DNA from: Alphaproteobacteria bacterium
Lineage (GTDB): Bacteria > Pseudomonadota > Alphaproteobacteria > Micropepsales > Micropepsaceae
Reading direction: 5' to 3'
DNA length: 57,672 nt
NCBI GenBank assembly: GCA_019247845.1
Contig: JAFBAL010000058.1
Span: forward strand, 1 to 57,672
Part shown: piece after piece, positions 37,386 to 46,084 of the stretch
How the letters are laid out: the number at the start of each line of letters is the position of its first letter
Numbering within the stretch: position 1 is the first letter of the stretch
Position numbers and translations under genes: made by a program
Notes under the pieces: model-generated
Database searches by the model: none
Seen by the model: only the letters and a program-made list of their open reading frames with translations
What the model was told of the DNA's origin: nothing

Positions 37386-37415
37386 ATGGCCCGTGCAGGA
37401 ACGGCCCATGCAGGA
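37386..37415. repeat. Two imperfect tandem 15-bp repeats
   Basis: ATGGCCCGTGCAGGA (37386-37400) is followed directly by ACGGCCCATGCAGGA (37401-37415), differing at two positions. The pair lies in the 121-base gap between the AI-2E gene start and the end of the fumarylacetoacetate hydrolase-family gene. No function is evident. Confidence 0.4.
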
Positions 37416-37427
37416 CTGCAATAGGTC

Positions 37428-38297
37428 TCAAGCCTCGGCCGCCATCCGCGCTTCGAGGGCGCCGAGGCGGTCGATCTCGACGCGCACGGTATCGCCGGCT
37501 GTCAGGAACCGCGGCGGCTTGGCGGCGAAGCCCACCCCGCCCGGCGTGCCGGTGAAGATCACATCGCCCGGCATCAGGGTCATCGCCTGGCTGAGCAGCG
37601 CGACCTGGTCGAAGACGTCGAAGACGAGGTTGCAGGTGTTGGAGTCCTGGCGCTTCTCGCCGTTGACGAAGCAGCGGATGCCCAGCGCGTGCGGATCGCC
37701 GACCTCGTCGGCGGTCACGATCCACGGCCCGAACGGCGCGTGGGTGTCGAAGGACTTGCCCAGGATCCATTGCGGCGTGTGGAACTGCCAGTCGCGCACG
37801 CTGACGTCGTTGCCGCAGGCATAGCCGAAGATCGCGCCCGGCGCCTCGGCCTTCGAGACATGACGGCAGCGTCTGCCCACGACCGCCACAAGCTCGGCCT
37901 CATAGTCGACGGCGGTCGACGCTTTCGGGATCTGGATGTCGTCGAACGGGCCGTTGACCGCATTGGCAAGCTTGGAGAACCAGATCTGCCGCTCGGGCTT
38001 CTGCTGGCCGCTTTCTTCGATGTGGTCGGCATAGTTGAGGCCGATGGCCATGATCTTTTGCGGCTTCGGCACGGGGGCGAGCAGGCGGACATCGGCCAGC
38101 TTCACATGCGGCGCTGCGGTCGCGAGCCGCCGCAGCTCGGGCTCGACGTCGGGCCAGGCCTCGATCAGGCCGATCATGTCCGACGGCAGGCCGGGTGCCG
38201 CGCGTGCGATGTCGATGAGGCCGTCGCCCGAAACGATGCCGGCGCGCGGGCCGGCGCCGGAATCGCTTCTATCGCAAACGAACGTCGCGAGCTTCAC
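37428..38297 (-). CDS. Fumarylacetoacetate hydrolase family protein
   Basis: A 289-residue enzyme of the FAH superfamily, which hydrolyses C-C bonds of acylpyruvates or decarboxylates oxaloacetate using a divalent metal. Seen are IMAIGLNYADHIEESG, the metal-binding DYEAELVAVVG with its two glutamates, GNDVSVRDWQ, and GDVIFTGTPGGVGF near the C-terminus, all conserved in the family. Specificity (ureidoglycolate lyase, acylpyruvase or other) cannot be told. The start is a GTG at 38297 that overlaps the stop of the XRE regulator (GTGA), so it is translated together with that regulator. Confidence 0.9.
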   Translation of the reverse strand: MKLATFVCDRSDSGAGPRAGIVSGDGLIDIARAAPGLPSDMIGLIEAWPDVEPELRRLATAAPHVKLADVRLLAPVPKPQKIMAIGLNYADHIEESGQQKPERQIWFSKLANAVNGPFDDIQIPKASTAVDYEAELVAVVGRRCRHVSKAEAPGAIFGYACGNDVSVRDWQFHTPQWILGKSFDTHAPFGPWIVTADEVGDPHALGIRCFVNGEKRQDSNTCNLVFDVFDQVALLSQAMTLMPGDVIFTGTPGGVGFAAKPPRFLTAGDTVRVEIDRLGALEARMAAEA

Positions 38298-38746
38298 GCG
38301 CGCGCGGAAGAACGGCGCGACGTGGCGGAGGCGCGCGCCGGCGGCGAGGTTTCCTGCTGATCGTTGGCGAGCTGGCGCGCCAGGTTCAGGATCGCGCGGC
38401 GGCGCTTGGGAGAGTCGATGCTGGCATAGGCTTCGAGCAGGTCGCTGGCGCCGGGCTCGGTCAGATAGGCGATCTGGCGCGACAGCGAGGCCGAGCTCTT
38501 CGACTTGTCGAGATTGCCGATCAGGTCGGCGACGCTGCATTCCAGCGCATCGGCGATCTCGACCAGGCGGGAGAAGCTGATGCGGTTGGTGCCGTGCTCG
38601 TATTTCTGCACCTGCTGGAAGGTGATGCCCACGGAACGCGCCAGCTGGTCCTGGGAGAAGCCGAGCTCCTTGCGGCGCAACCGCACGCGCGAGCCGAGCG
38701 CGATGTCGAGAGGGTGAGGAGCGTGCTCGTCGGTATTTTTTGCCAT
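38294..38746 (-). CDS. XRE family helix-turn-helix transcriptional regulator
   Basis: A 150-residue DNA-binding protein. The Cro/CI-type HTH lies at about residues 18-75 (LGSRVRLRRKELGFSQDQLA, GITFQQVQKYEHGTNRIS, LVEIADALECSVADL). A short helical C-terminal part ends in a Ser/Arg-rich tail. It resembles the small XRE regulators common in alphaproteobacteria. It is divergent from the polysaccharide locus at 38895, with a shared 148-base gap, so control of that locus is plausible but not shown. Confidence 0.92.
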   Translation of the reverse strand: MAKNTDEHAPHPLDIALGSRVRLRRKELGFSQDQLARSVGITFQQVQKYEHGTNRISFSRLVEIADALECSVADLIGNLDKSKSSASLSRQIAYLTEPGASDLLEAYASIDSPKRRRAILNLARQLANDQQETSPPARASATSRRSSARA

Positions 38747-38894
38747 TTCGATTCTCTTAGTTCCAATCGCGCAATAATGACATCAAGGGCAAGATTGTCC
38801 AATCCGGAGGTAGGCATCCGGCTCTGCAACTTGTCGTTTAACAATGCGTAAAGCGCGGTTTGGCAACATTGGAAGTTGGTCAGGAACGCCGTAG
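38747..38894. promoter_or_regulatory. Divergent promoter region between XRE regulator and Wzx/Wzy-type locus
   Basis: This 148-base gap is markedly AT-richer than the surrounding genes and must hold the start signals of both the regulator (minus) and the deacetylase gene (plus). On the minus strand TTGGAC-17-CATTAT is a weak sigma70-like match upstream of the regulator. On the plus strand AGGA precedes the 38895 ATG by about 10 bases. No clear operator palindrome was found. Confidence 0.35.
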
Positions 38895-39920
38895 ATGGGC
38901 ATCGGTTTCGGAAAGGCAATACGCGGCTCGGCAAGCCTGCTGCCGGCGGCGCTGCTGCGCCCGCTCGGCCGGCCGGCCGCGGTGTTCTTCCACGGCGTCG
39001 AGCGGCGGCTCGACGACTCACGGGTGCAATCCAACCATCATGATGCGGCGGAGTTTTCCGCCATCGCTCGCGCTTTGAAGGACAATTTCGACGTTCTGCC
39101 GCTGTCCGAGCTCGGCCGCGTGCTCGCGGCGCCGGAGCGCCATCCGCATGCGCTATTCCTCATGGCGGATGACGGCTACGCAAACAATTTGAGCGAGGCG
39201 GCCGTAATTTTGTCCGAATTCAACCTGCCTTGGACGCTCTTCCTCAGCACGTGGCATATCGACACGCACGCGCCCAATCCGGTCTTCGTCGCCAGGCTGT
39301 TCTGTCTTTTCGCCCCTGATGCGAAATACGAAATCGCGAACTTGGGCGTGCTGTCGCTGGGCAGCGATAGACGGTTCGTTGCCGAACAAACGATAGCCAG
39401 GCTGCGCGCGCTCGATGCGCCGCGCGCCGACCAAGCGGTGGCCGAGATGGCCGCGGCGCTGGGCGAAGCGCGGCTGGCGCAACTGCTCGCGCGCTTCCGG
39501 TCCGATTCGTTCCTGACCTGGAACGAGGTCGCCGCGCTGAAAGCGCGAGGCGTCGAGATCGGCGCGCATGCGCACAAGCACTGGCCGATGCACGCGGCGC
39601 AGTCGCCCGGCTACCTGCGCGACCAGGCGGCGCTGCCGCGCGCGCGCATCGAAGCCGAGCTCGGGGTGCCTTGCCGCTATTTCGCCTATCCCTTCGGCAA
39701 CACCGCCGACGTCTGCCGCGCGGCGTGGCAGGCGGTGCGCGACGCGGGCTACGGCCATGCCTTCACCACCTTGTCGGGCTCGCTAGACGCCAGCGCCAAC
39801 CCGTTCCTGATGCCGCGCTACGGGCTTCAGCCGCGCGAGACGCGGCTGGCCTCGCTGGTGCCGGCGCTGCGTATGGGTAATGGACGATTAAGGGACTGGC
39901 AGGCCGATTTGTCCCGTTAA
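38895..39920 (+). CDS. Polysaccharide deacetylase (NodB-like) family protein
   Basis: A 341-residue protein with the NodB homology domain. The first motif is LFLMADDGYANN (normally TFDDGY), the metal-binding motif is EIGAHAHKHWPM, and RYFAYPFGNTADV supplies the third motif. No clear signal peptide is seen. Related proteins in exopolysaccharide clusters remove N-acetyl groups from sugars or lipid-linked intermediates. It is the first gene of a plus-strand run that includes the sugar transferase, flippase and polymerase. It is a single-domain enzyme, unlike the fused deacetylase at 32360. Confidence 0.85.
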   Translation: MGIGFGKAIRGSASLLPAALLRPLGRPAAVFFHGVERRLDDSRVQSNHHDAAEFSAIARALKDNFDVLPLSELGRVLAAPERHPHALFLMADDGYANNLSEAAVILSEFNLPWTLFLSTWHIDTHAPNPVFVARLFCLFAPDAKYEIANLGVLSLGSDRRFVAEQTIARLRALDAPRADQAVAEMAAALGEARLAQLLARFRSDSFLTWNEVAALKARGVEIGAHAHKHWPMHAAQSPGYLRDQAALPRARIEAELGVPCRYFAYPFGNTADVCRAAWQAVRDAGYGHAFTTLSGSLDASANPFLMPRYGLQPRETRLASLVPALRMGNGRLRDWQADLSR

Positions 39921-40003
39921 GGGACGGGACCGTGCCGCGCTGACGCGGAATCCGCTGGCGCGAACCCTGCAGCCTTCGACGCGTCGTTCGAAGGCTTCGC
40001 CAG

Positions 40004-40693
40004 TTGAGCTTGCGGGAACAGTTTGCGGAAGAAGGCCTGCCGGTATTGGCGGAACCCTTCGCGCTCGCCCCGGTGAAGCCCAAGGCGGCCGTCCGGCCCC
40101 GGCTCTATCCCAGGCTCAAGCGGCTGCTCGATCTTGCGATCGCCGTGCCGCTGCTCATCCTGACCGCGCCGCTGCTCATCGCCATAGCGCTCTGGATCCA
40201 TCTCGACTCCAGGGGCCCCGCGATGTTCCGCCAGACGCGGCTGGGCCTTGGCGGCCGCCCGTTCGGCATCCTGAAATTCCGCACCATGAGCGTGATCGAA
40301 GAGGGGGCCGCCGTCGTGCAGGTGGTGCGCGACGACGCGCGCATCACCTGCGCCGGCCGGTTCCTGCGCGCCTCCAGCCTCGACGAGCTGCCGCAGCTTC
40401 TGAACGTGATCAGGGGCGAGATGTCGCTCGTCGGTCCGCGGCCGCATGCGATAGCCCATGACGAGCTTTATGCCACGCTGATCCCCGAATATCCCGGCCG
40501 CCAGGCGGTCAAGCCCGGCATCACCGGCTGGGCGCAGGTCTGCGGCCATCGCGGCGGCACGCCGACCGTCGATGCGATGAAGGCGCGCGTCGCCCACGAC
40601 CTGTGGTACGCGGCGCATGCCTCGATCTGGCTCGATTTGTTGATCCTGGCGCGCACGCCGATCGAGATCCTCCGTGGACGGAACGCCTACTGA
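40004..40693 (+). CDS. Initiating sugar transferase (undecaprenyl-phosphate glycosyl-1-phosphate transferase, short form)
   Basis: A 229-residue WcaJ/ExoY-type enzyme that loads the first sugar-1-phosphate onto undecaprenyl phosphate at the inner membrane. One hydrophobic hairpin lies near residues 45-66 (LLDLAIAVPLLILTAPLLI). It is followed by the catalytic region MFRQTRLG, FGILKFRTM, SSLDELPQLLNVIRGEMSL, VGPRP and KPGITGWAQV. It lacks the multi-helix N-terminal part of WcaJ, so it resembles ExoY. The start is probably a TTG at 40004 with AAGG upstream; a later start would shorten the non-conserved N-terminus. It is coupled to the next gene by TGATG. Confidence 0.93.
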   Translation: MSLREQFAEEGLPVLAEPFALAPVKPKAAVRPRLYPRLKRLLDLAIAVPLLILTAPLLIAIALWIHLDSRGPAMFRQTRLGLGGRPFGILKFRTMSVIEEGAAVVQVVRDDARITCAGRFLRASSLDELPQLLNVIRGEMSLVGPRPHAIAHDELYATLIPEYPGRQAVKPGITGWAQVCGHRGGTPTVDAMKARVAHDLWYAAHASIWLDLLILARTPIEILRGRNAY

Positions 40694-41466
40694 TGGAACG
40701 GCGCAGCGGCGACAGGACCTTCAAGCGCATCACGGTGGGCGGCATCCCGACCGCCAGCGTCTCGCGCCAGCAGATGGGGCGGCTGATGGTCGGCGATTGC
40801 CTGGCCGCGCGCCGCGGCGGGCGCCGGCCCAAGCTCGTCTTCGCCGCCAACGGCCACGCGGTCGCGATGGCCGGCACCGACGCCAGGTTCCGCAAGACCT
40901 TCCAGTCGGCCGACATCATCCATGCCGACGGCGCGCCGGTGGTGTTCGCCTCGCGCATGACCGATGCGCCGATCCCCGAGCGCAGCGCCACGACGGATTT
41001 CCTGCACGACGCGGCGAAGATGGCCGAGGCGCATGGGCTCAAATTCTTCCTGCTCGGCGCGACGGAAGAGGTCAACGCCGCCTGCGCCGAAATGCTCGCG
41101 GCGTGCTATCCGAAGCTCGAGATCGCCGGACGCCGCCACGGTTATTTCGGCCGCGACGACGAGATCGCGATCTGCGAGCAGATCAACCGCTCCGGCGCCG
41201 ACGTGCTGTGGGTGGGCTTGAGCGTGCCGTTCGAATACGAGTTCTGCGAGCGCAACCGCGACAACCTGACCGCGGGCTGGATCGTCACCTGCGGCGGCTG
41301 CTTCAACTTCGCCGCCGGCGCCTATAGGCGCGCGCCGGAATGGATGCAGCGGGCCGGCTTCGAATGGCTCTACCGGCTGTGGCGCGAGCCCAAGCGGCTG
41401 TTCTGGCGCTACGCGGTCACCAACCCGATCGCGCTGTTCATGCTGCTCACGCGGACGCAAGGGTAA
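40693..41466 (+). CDS. WecG/TagA/CpsF family glycosyltransferase
   Basis: A 257-residue GT26 enzyme that adds the second sugar, often N-acetylmannosamine or its uronic acid, to a lipid-linked first sugar. Landmarks: VFAANGHAVAMAG, ADIIHADGAPVVFASR, FFLLGATEEV, GYFGRDDEIA, DVLWVGLSVPFEYEF and the membrane-associating C-terminus WLYRLWREPKRLFWRYA. ManNAc as donor sugar would fit the wecB-type epimerase 14 kb upstream, but this is inference. The ATG overlaps the stop of the sugar transferase. Confidence 0.92.
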   Translation: MERRSGDRTFKRITVGGIPTASVSRQQMGRLMVGDCLAARRGGRRPKLVFAANGHAVAMAGTDARFRKTFQSADIIHADGAPVVFASRMTDAPIPERSATTDFLHDAAKMAEAHGLKFFLLGATEEVNAACAEMLAACYPKLEIAGRRHGYFGRDDEIAICEQINRSGADVLWVGLSVPFEYEFCERNRDNLTAGWIVTCGGCFNFAAGAYRRAPEWMQRAGFEWLYRLWREPKRLFWRYAVTNPIALFMLLTRTQG

Positions 41467-41528
41467 ACCGGCTCGTAACTTGCTTGTGGTCTCTCTGCGC
41501 GGACCAAACCGGTCCAGTCAGGGACACC

Positions 41529-42833
41529 ATGTCGGGATTTGCCCCTCCCACGGCCCTCAAAGCCCACGGCGCCCGTGCCGTTCTGGGACGCAGCAAGCTC
41601 GTCCAGCTGGCCGGCCGCTACAGCCTGACCGCGATCGGCCCCATCGCGGTATCGGCGGCGCATTTCGCCGCCTCGGTCATCTTCCTGCACAAGCTCAAGC
41701 CCGCCGAGTTCGGGTTGTTTTCGTTCCTGCTGGTCGTGGTGCCTTTCGCGCTCTCGATCTCGTCGGGGCTGTTCGGCGCGCCGCTGCTCTCGGCCATCGG
41801 CAAGTCCGAGACCATCGCCGAGGGAAAGTACAACGCGCTCGGCCAGGTCAACCGGCTCTACTGCCTGCTCGCGGGCCTGGTGACCGCGACTCTGATGTAT
41901 TTCGGCGGCGCGGGGCAGGGTGCCTCGATGCTGTTCGGCCTCTACGGCGCGATCATGACCTTGCGCTGGTACGGCCGGCTCTGCGCCTACAACGTCAGCC
42001 ATCCGCTGCGCGCGGCCTTTTCCGACATAACCTACAGCGTCGTGTTGCTTGCCGGCCTGGTGCTGCTGCTCGCCACCGGCAATCTCTCGCTGGAATCGAC
42101 CAGTGTGACGATGTTCGTCAGCGCCGCGCTCGGGCTTCTGCCCTTCGGTCACGCCTTCCTTCTCGCCCAGCTGCGCCGTCCGATGCCGGGCTTCGCGGGC
42201 ATCTACGCGCCAATCTGGCGCGACGTCACGCGCTGGTCGCTGCTCGGCGTCGTGGCGTCGGAAATGACGGCCAACGCGCATGCCTATCTGGTGACCTTCA
42301 TCGCCGGCGCGCATGCCTTTGCGCTGCTGGCGGTGGGCAGCCTGATGATGCGGCCGCTGCTTTTGGTGCTGGGCGCGCTGCCCGACCGCGAGCGCCCGGT
42401 GATCGCGCGCGCGCTGGCGGCAGGGGACGTCAAGGCGGCGCTCGCCACGATTAACGAATTCCGAACCGCGGCGGGCGCAGTTTGGCTGGGCACCGTGGGA
42501 CTGTCTGCCGTGATCCTGACCTGGATGCCCGGGCTCGTCATCCGCCGGGGCTTCGACGCCGAAGCCGTGACGCTGGCCGTCGGATTGTGGGCGGCGATCG
42601 TCGCGGTGCGCGCGATGCGCGCGCCGGAGCAGGCGTTCCTCACCGCCGCGGGCGAGTTCAGCGCGCTGGCGCGGGCGGGCATGTGGGGAAGCCTGGTCTC
42701 GCTCGGCGGCACGCTGATGCTGCTGGTGCTGCTCGGGCCGGTCGAATCCCTGCTCGGCATCCTTTGCGGCGAAATGGCGATGAGCTGGCGGATCATGCGG
42801 CTGATGTCGGCCTGGAGACGGGCGCATGCGTGA
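41529..42833 (+). CDS. Polysaccharide flippase-like membrane protein (Wzx/MOP superfamily)
   Basis: A 434-residue integral membrane protein with about twelve hydrophobic segments, beginning LVQLAGRYSLTAIGPIAVSA and KLKPAEFGLFSFLLVVVPFA. The latter resembles the conserved first-helix region of Wzx-type oligosaccharide flippases. It would move the lipid-linked repeat unit across the inner membrane. The position between initiating transferase and polymerase genes supports the call. The ATG at 41529 begins MSGFAPP. Its stop overlaps the next gene by eight bases. Confidence 0.82.
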   Translation: MSGFAPPTALKAHGARAVLGRSKLVQLAGRYSLTAIGPIAVSAAHFAASVIFLHKLKPAEFGLFSFLLVVVPFALSISSGLFGAPLLSAIGKSETIAEGKYNALGQVNRLYCLLAGLVTATLMYFGGAGQGASMLFGLYGAIMTLRWYGRLCAYNVSHPLRAAFSDITYSVVLLAGLVLLLATGNLSLESTSVTMFVSAALGLLPFGHAFLLAQLRRPMPGFAGIYAPIWRDVTRWSLLGVVASEMTANAHAYLVTFIAGAHAFALLAVGSLMMRPLLLVLGALPDRERPVIARALAAGDVKAALATINEFRTAAGAVWLGTVGLSAVILTWMPGLVIRRGFDAEAVTLAVGLWAAIVAVRAMRAPEQAFLTAAGEFSALARAGMWGSLVSLGGTLMLLVLLGPVESLLGILCGEMAMSWRIMRLMSAWRRAHA

Positions 42834-43761
42834 GCAGAGCGGGCCGAACGTCGTCATCGCCGTCCCGACCTTCCGCCGGCCGCAGAGCCTGAAGCGTCTG
42901 CTCGACGCGGTGGCGAAGCTGGAGACGACCGCGACGGTCAGCGTCGTCGTCGCCGACAACGACGCGGCCGCCCACGAAGGTTTCGACGTCTGCGCCGCGC
43001 TCGAAGATTACCGCTGGCCGCTCGACCACTTCATCGCGCCCGAGCGCGGCATCGCGCAGGTGAGGAACGCGCTCGTCGAGCGCGCGCTGACCCATCCTTG
43101 CGAGTTCATCGCCATGCTCGACGACGACGAATGGCCCGAGCCGCAATGGCTCGACGCGTTCCTGAAAGTGCAGGCCGAGACCGGCGCCGACGCGCTGCAT
43201 GGCGACATCCTGCGCGATTTCGAGGCCGCGCCCGGCCGCCTCGCAGCCCAGCTCGACGGCGTAGCCCCGCTTCTGGGCGAGACCGGGCCCGTGGCGATGA
43301 TCGAAGGCTCGGGCAACATCATCGTCAGCCGAGCCTGCTTCGAAGGCTTGAGCAAGCCCTGTTTCGATCCCGCCTTTGCGCTGTCGGGCGGGGAGGACCG
43401 CGACTTCTTCGAGCGCCTGCGCCGCCAGGGCCGCCGCTTCGCCTGGGCGAAGGCGGCCGTGCTGCATGCCTGGGTGCCGGCCAGCCGCGCCAATCTCAAA
43501 TGGGGCCTGCTGCGCGCCTATCGCGTCGGCAATTCCGACATGCGCGTGTTCCTGAAACATGCCCATACGCGCCAGGACAGCGCGCGCGAGGCGGCGAAGA
43601 TCGCGGGCGCGCTGTTGCTGTCGCCGCTGCTGTTCGTCATTCTCGGGCTTGCGTCGAATCGCGCGGTGGATGCATTGCGCAGGCTGTGCCGGGCGGCAGG
43701 AAAGATCGCGGCGATCCGCGGCCGCGTCTACAACGAATATGCCGTGACCCATGGCGCATGA
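42826..43761 (+). CDS. GT2 family glycosyltransferase
   Basis: A 311-residue GT-A fold transferase. VVIAVPTFRRPQSLKRLLDA opens the nucleotide-binding domain, VVADND follows, and AMLDDDEWPEPQWLDAF contains the DxD metal site. GGEDRDFFERLRRQG corresponds to the catalytic ED region. A hydrophobic C-terminal segment (LLLSPLLFVILGLAS) probably contacts the membrane. Adds one sugar of the repeat unit; donor and linkage are not deducible. It overlaps both neighbours, which indicates a tight operon. Confidence 0.9.
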   Translation: MREQSGPNVVIAVPTFRRPQSLKRLLDAVAKLETTATVSVVVADNDAAAHEGFDVCAALEDYRWPLDHFIAPERGIAQVRNALVERALTHPCEFIAMLDDDEWPEPQWLDAFLKVQAETGADALHGDILRDFEAAPGRLAAQLDGVAPLLGETGPVAMIEGSGNIIVSRACFEGLSKPCFDPAFALSGGEDRDFFERLRRQGRRFAWAKAAVLHAWVPASRANLKWGLLRAYRVGNSDMRVFLKHAHTRQDSAREAAKIAGALLLSPLLFVILGLASNRAVDALRRLCRAAGKIAAIRGRVYNEYAVTHGA

Positions 43762-45088
43762 CGTCGTCCGAGACGCTGCCGGCGCATCCATTGCGGATGA
43801 CCTGGCCCGCGATGCCGACGGCGCTCCGCTGACCAAGCCGCGCTTCCAGTTCGGCGTGATGGACGGCGTGTTCGTGGCGCTGCTGCTGCTCGCCTTCGTC
43901 GGCGTGCAGCCGTTCGCGATCCGCAACCCGGCAACCGATCTTCAGACCGGCCCATATCAGGTGACGGGCGGCGGCGACGCCTTCCGCCAGGCGATCTATC
44001 TGCTGGTCTTCTTCTCGGTCGCGGGCTTTGCGGTCATGCGCCGCGGCATCGGCATTCTTTCGACCGTGCCGCCGCTTCTGGCGATGCTGCTCGGCTGGTG
44101 CCTGCTAAGCGCGCTATGGGCGGCCGCTCCCGACGTCGCGCTGCGCCGCGCGGGCCTCGCCATCGTGGTCGCGCTCTCGACCATGCTCAGCGTCGATGCG
44201 CTGGGACCCGAGCGCGCCTTGCGCATCTGGAAGATCGTGCTCGCCTGCGTGCTGATCGTGAACTGGGCGTCGATCGGGCTGGTGCACCAGTCGGTCCATC
44301 TCCCCGGCGAGCAGGACCCGGGCCTGGTCGGCGACTGGCGCGGGCTGTACTTCCACAAGAACATCGCCGGCGCGGTGTCTGCGATCACCGCCATCGTGTT
44401 CTTCTTCTCCTGGCTGCGCACGAAGCATTGGAGCGATATCGCGATCTTCTTGCTGGCGCTGGGCTTCACGGCGATGAGCCATTCGAAGTCATCGCTCGGC
44501 CTGTTGCCGCTCGCGATCGGTTTCGGCCTCGCCTATCGCTTCGCCTGGCGCACGACGCTGGACCGTTCCATCGTCGCGGTGGCGGGCGTGCTCGTGCTGT
44601 TCCTTCTCGCCGCCGCGGTCGCGCTCAATGCCGACACCCTCGCGCAGATGCTGGAGGACCCGACCGAGTTCACCGGCCGCTCCGCGATCTGGGCGGCCGA
44701 GCTCGCCTTCGCGCGCGACCATATGTTCCTGGGGTCGGGCTTCGGAACCTTTGCCGACACCGGCTCGCTCTCGCCGCTGCACAACTACGTCGCCGGCTCC
44801 TGGGTCGAGGCGGTGGCGCACGGCCATAGCGGTTATCTGCAGATCCTCGTCACCATCGGCGGCGTCGGCCTCCTGCTCACCGTGCTCGCGACCGTCGCGG
44901 CGCCCGCGCGCAGGTTCTGGAAGATGGACGGCGCCGACCTCGACCTGAAGGGCATGCTGCTCGCGCTGTTCGTCTTCTTCGTGCTGCACAATTTCATGGA
45001 GAGCGACTTCCTCGAAGGCGACGCCCCGGCCTGGGTGTCGTTCCTGATCATGCTGGCATTGCTCTATCGCCTGCCGAGGCGCGCATGA
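43751..45088 (+). CDS. O-antigen ligase/polymerase family protein (Wzy/ExoQ-like)
   Basis: A 445-residue multi-pass membrane protein. The RGLYFHKNIAG segment near residue 199 and the large periplasmic loop ending around AHGHSGYLQIL are characteristic of ExoQ/Wzy-type polymerases that join repeat units in the periplasm. About eleven hydrophobic segments are seen. A cytoplasmic N-terminal stretch of about 35 residues precedes the first helix; an in-frame Met at residue 37 could be an alternative start. The stop overlaps the ATG of the following GT2 gene (ATGA). Confidence 0.88.
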   Translation: MAHDVVRDAAGASIADDLARDADGAPLTKPRFQFGVMDGVFVALLLLAFVGVQPFAIRNPATDLQTGPYQVTGGGDAFRQAIYLLVFFSVAGFAVMRRGIGILSTVPPLLAMLLGWCLLSALWAAAPDVALRRAGLAIVVALSTMLSVDALGPERALRIWKIVLACVLIVNWASIGLVHQSVHLPGEQDPGLVGDWRGLYFHKNIAGAVSAITAIVFFFSWLRTKHWSDIAIFLLALGFTAMSHSKSSLGLLPLAIGFGLAYRFAWRTTLDRSIVAVAGVLVLFLLAAAVALNADTLAQMLEDPTEFTGRSAIWAAELAFARDHMFLGSGFGTFADTGSLSPLHNYVAGSWVEAVAHGHSGYLQILVTIGGVGLLLTVLATVAAPARRFWKMDGADLDLKGMLLALFVFFVLHNFMESDFLEGDAPAWVSFLIMLALLYRLPRRA

Positions 45089-46038
45089 GCCCGTTCTTCA
45101 CCGCCCCCTTCTTCAGCGTCATCATCCCGGTCTACAACCGCGCCGACGTGCTGGGCGAGGCGCTCACCTCCGTGCTCGCGCAGACCTGCCAGGATTTCGA
45201 GATCGTCGTCGTCGACGACGGCTCCAAGGACTCGCCGGGCGAAGCGGTCGAGCGCGTCGGCGATCCGCGCATCCGCTTCCTCAGCCAGCCGAACCGCGGC
45301 GGCGGCGCGGCGCGCAACGCCGGCATCGACGCGGCGCGCGGCCGCTTCGTCGCCTTCCTGGATTCCGACGACGTCTATCTGCCGACGCATCTGGCCGCGA
45401 TGCGTGCGCTGCTCGACGGCACGCGCGACACCGTCGGCTATGCGCGTGTCGTCGTCGACCGCGGCGACGGCCGGACCTTCCTGAAGCCCCCGCGCGCCAT
45501 CCGGCCGGGCGAGCACATGGCGACCTATCTGCTCAGCGACCGCGGTTTCGTGCCGACGATCACCATGGTCGTCCCGCGCGAGACGGCCGCCCGCGTGCGC
45601 TTCCACGAAGATCTGCGCGCCGCCGAGGACACCGATTTCGCCATCCGCCTGTTCCTTTCCGGCCAAAGCTTCGCGATGGCGGAAGAGCCCGGCGCGGTGT
45701 GGAAGGACATCCCCGATCCGGGCCGCACCTCGGCCGGGCGCAAGGGCAGCCGCATGATCCCTTGGCTGGAAGAGATGCGCCCGCGCATCCCGGCCGCTGC
45801 CTATTACGGCTGCCGCGGCTGGGCCGTCGCCAAATCCGTCGCCATGAGCGATCGCTGGGCGGCGCTGAAGATGTATGCCGCGGCCGTGATGCGCGGCTGC
45901 TACCGGCCGGGATTGGCGGGGATCGTGTTCCTGCAGATCTTCCTCTCCGACCGGGCCTACCGCGCGATGGCCGACGGCGCCATCAAGTGGCTGAAAGCGG
46001 GTTTCCAGCCGAAACGACAGTTTCCGGCCGTTAACTAA
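45085..46038 (+). CDS. GT2 family glycosyltransferase
   Basis: A 317-residue GT-A transferase with canonical motifs: FSVIIPVYNRADVLGEALTS, IVVVDDGSKD, ARNAGIDAARGRFVAFLDSD (DxD-type SDD) and an ED pair in LRAAEDTDFAIRLF. A C-terminal extension without strong hydrophobic anchors follows. It is translationally coupled to the polymerase gene and is the second GT2 of the Wzx/Wzy-type locus. The sugar transferred is unknown. Confidence 0.92.
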   Translation: MSPFFTAPFFSVIIPVYNRADVLGEALTSVLAQTCQDFEIVVVDDGSKDSPGEAVERVGDPRIRFLSQPNRGGGAARNAGIDAARGRFVAFLDSDDVYLPTHLAAMRALLDGTRDTVGYARVVVDRGDGRTFLKPPRAIRPGEHMATYLLSDRGFVPTITMVVPRETAARVRFHEDLRAAEDTDFAIRLFLSGQSFAMAEEPGAVWKDIPDPGRTSAGRKGSRMIPWLEEMRPRIPAAAYYGCRGWAVAKSVAMSDRWAALKMYAAAVMRGCYRPGLAGIVFLQIFLSDRAYRAMADGAIKWLKAGFQPKRQFPAVN

Positions 46039-46084
46039 TCGTCAGCGGCTCGACGGTTAAATAAGCCTCCCGAAAAGCGAGTTC

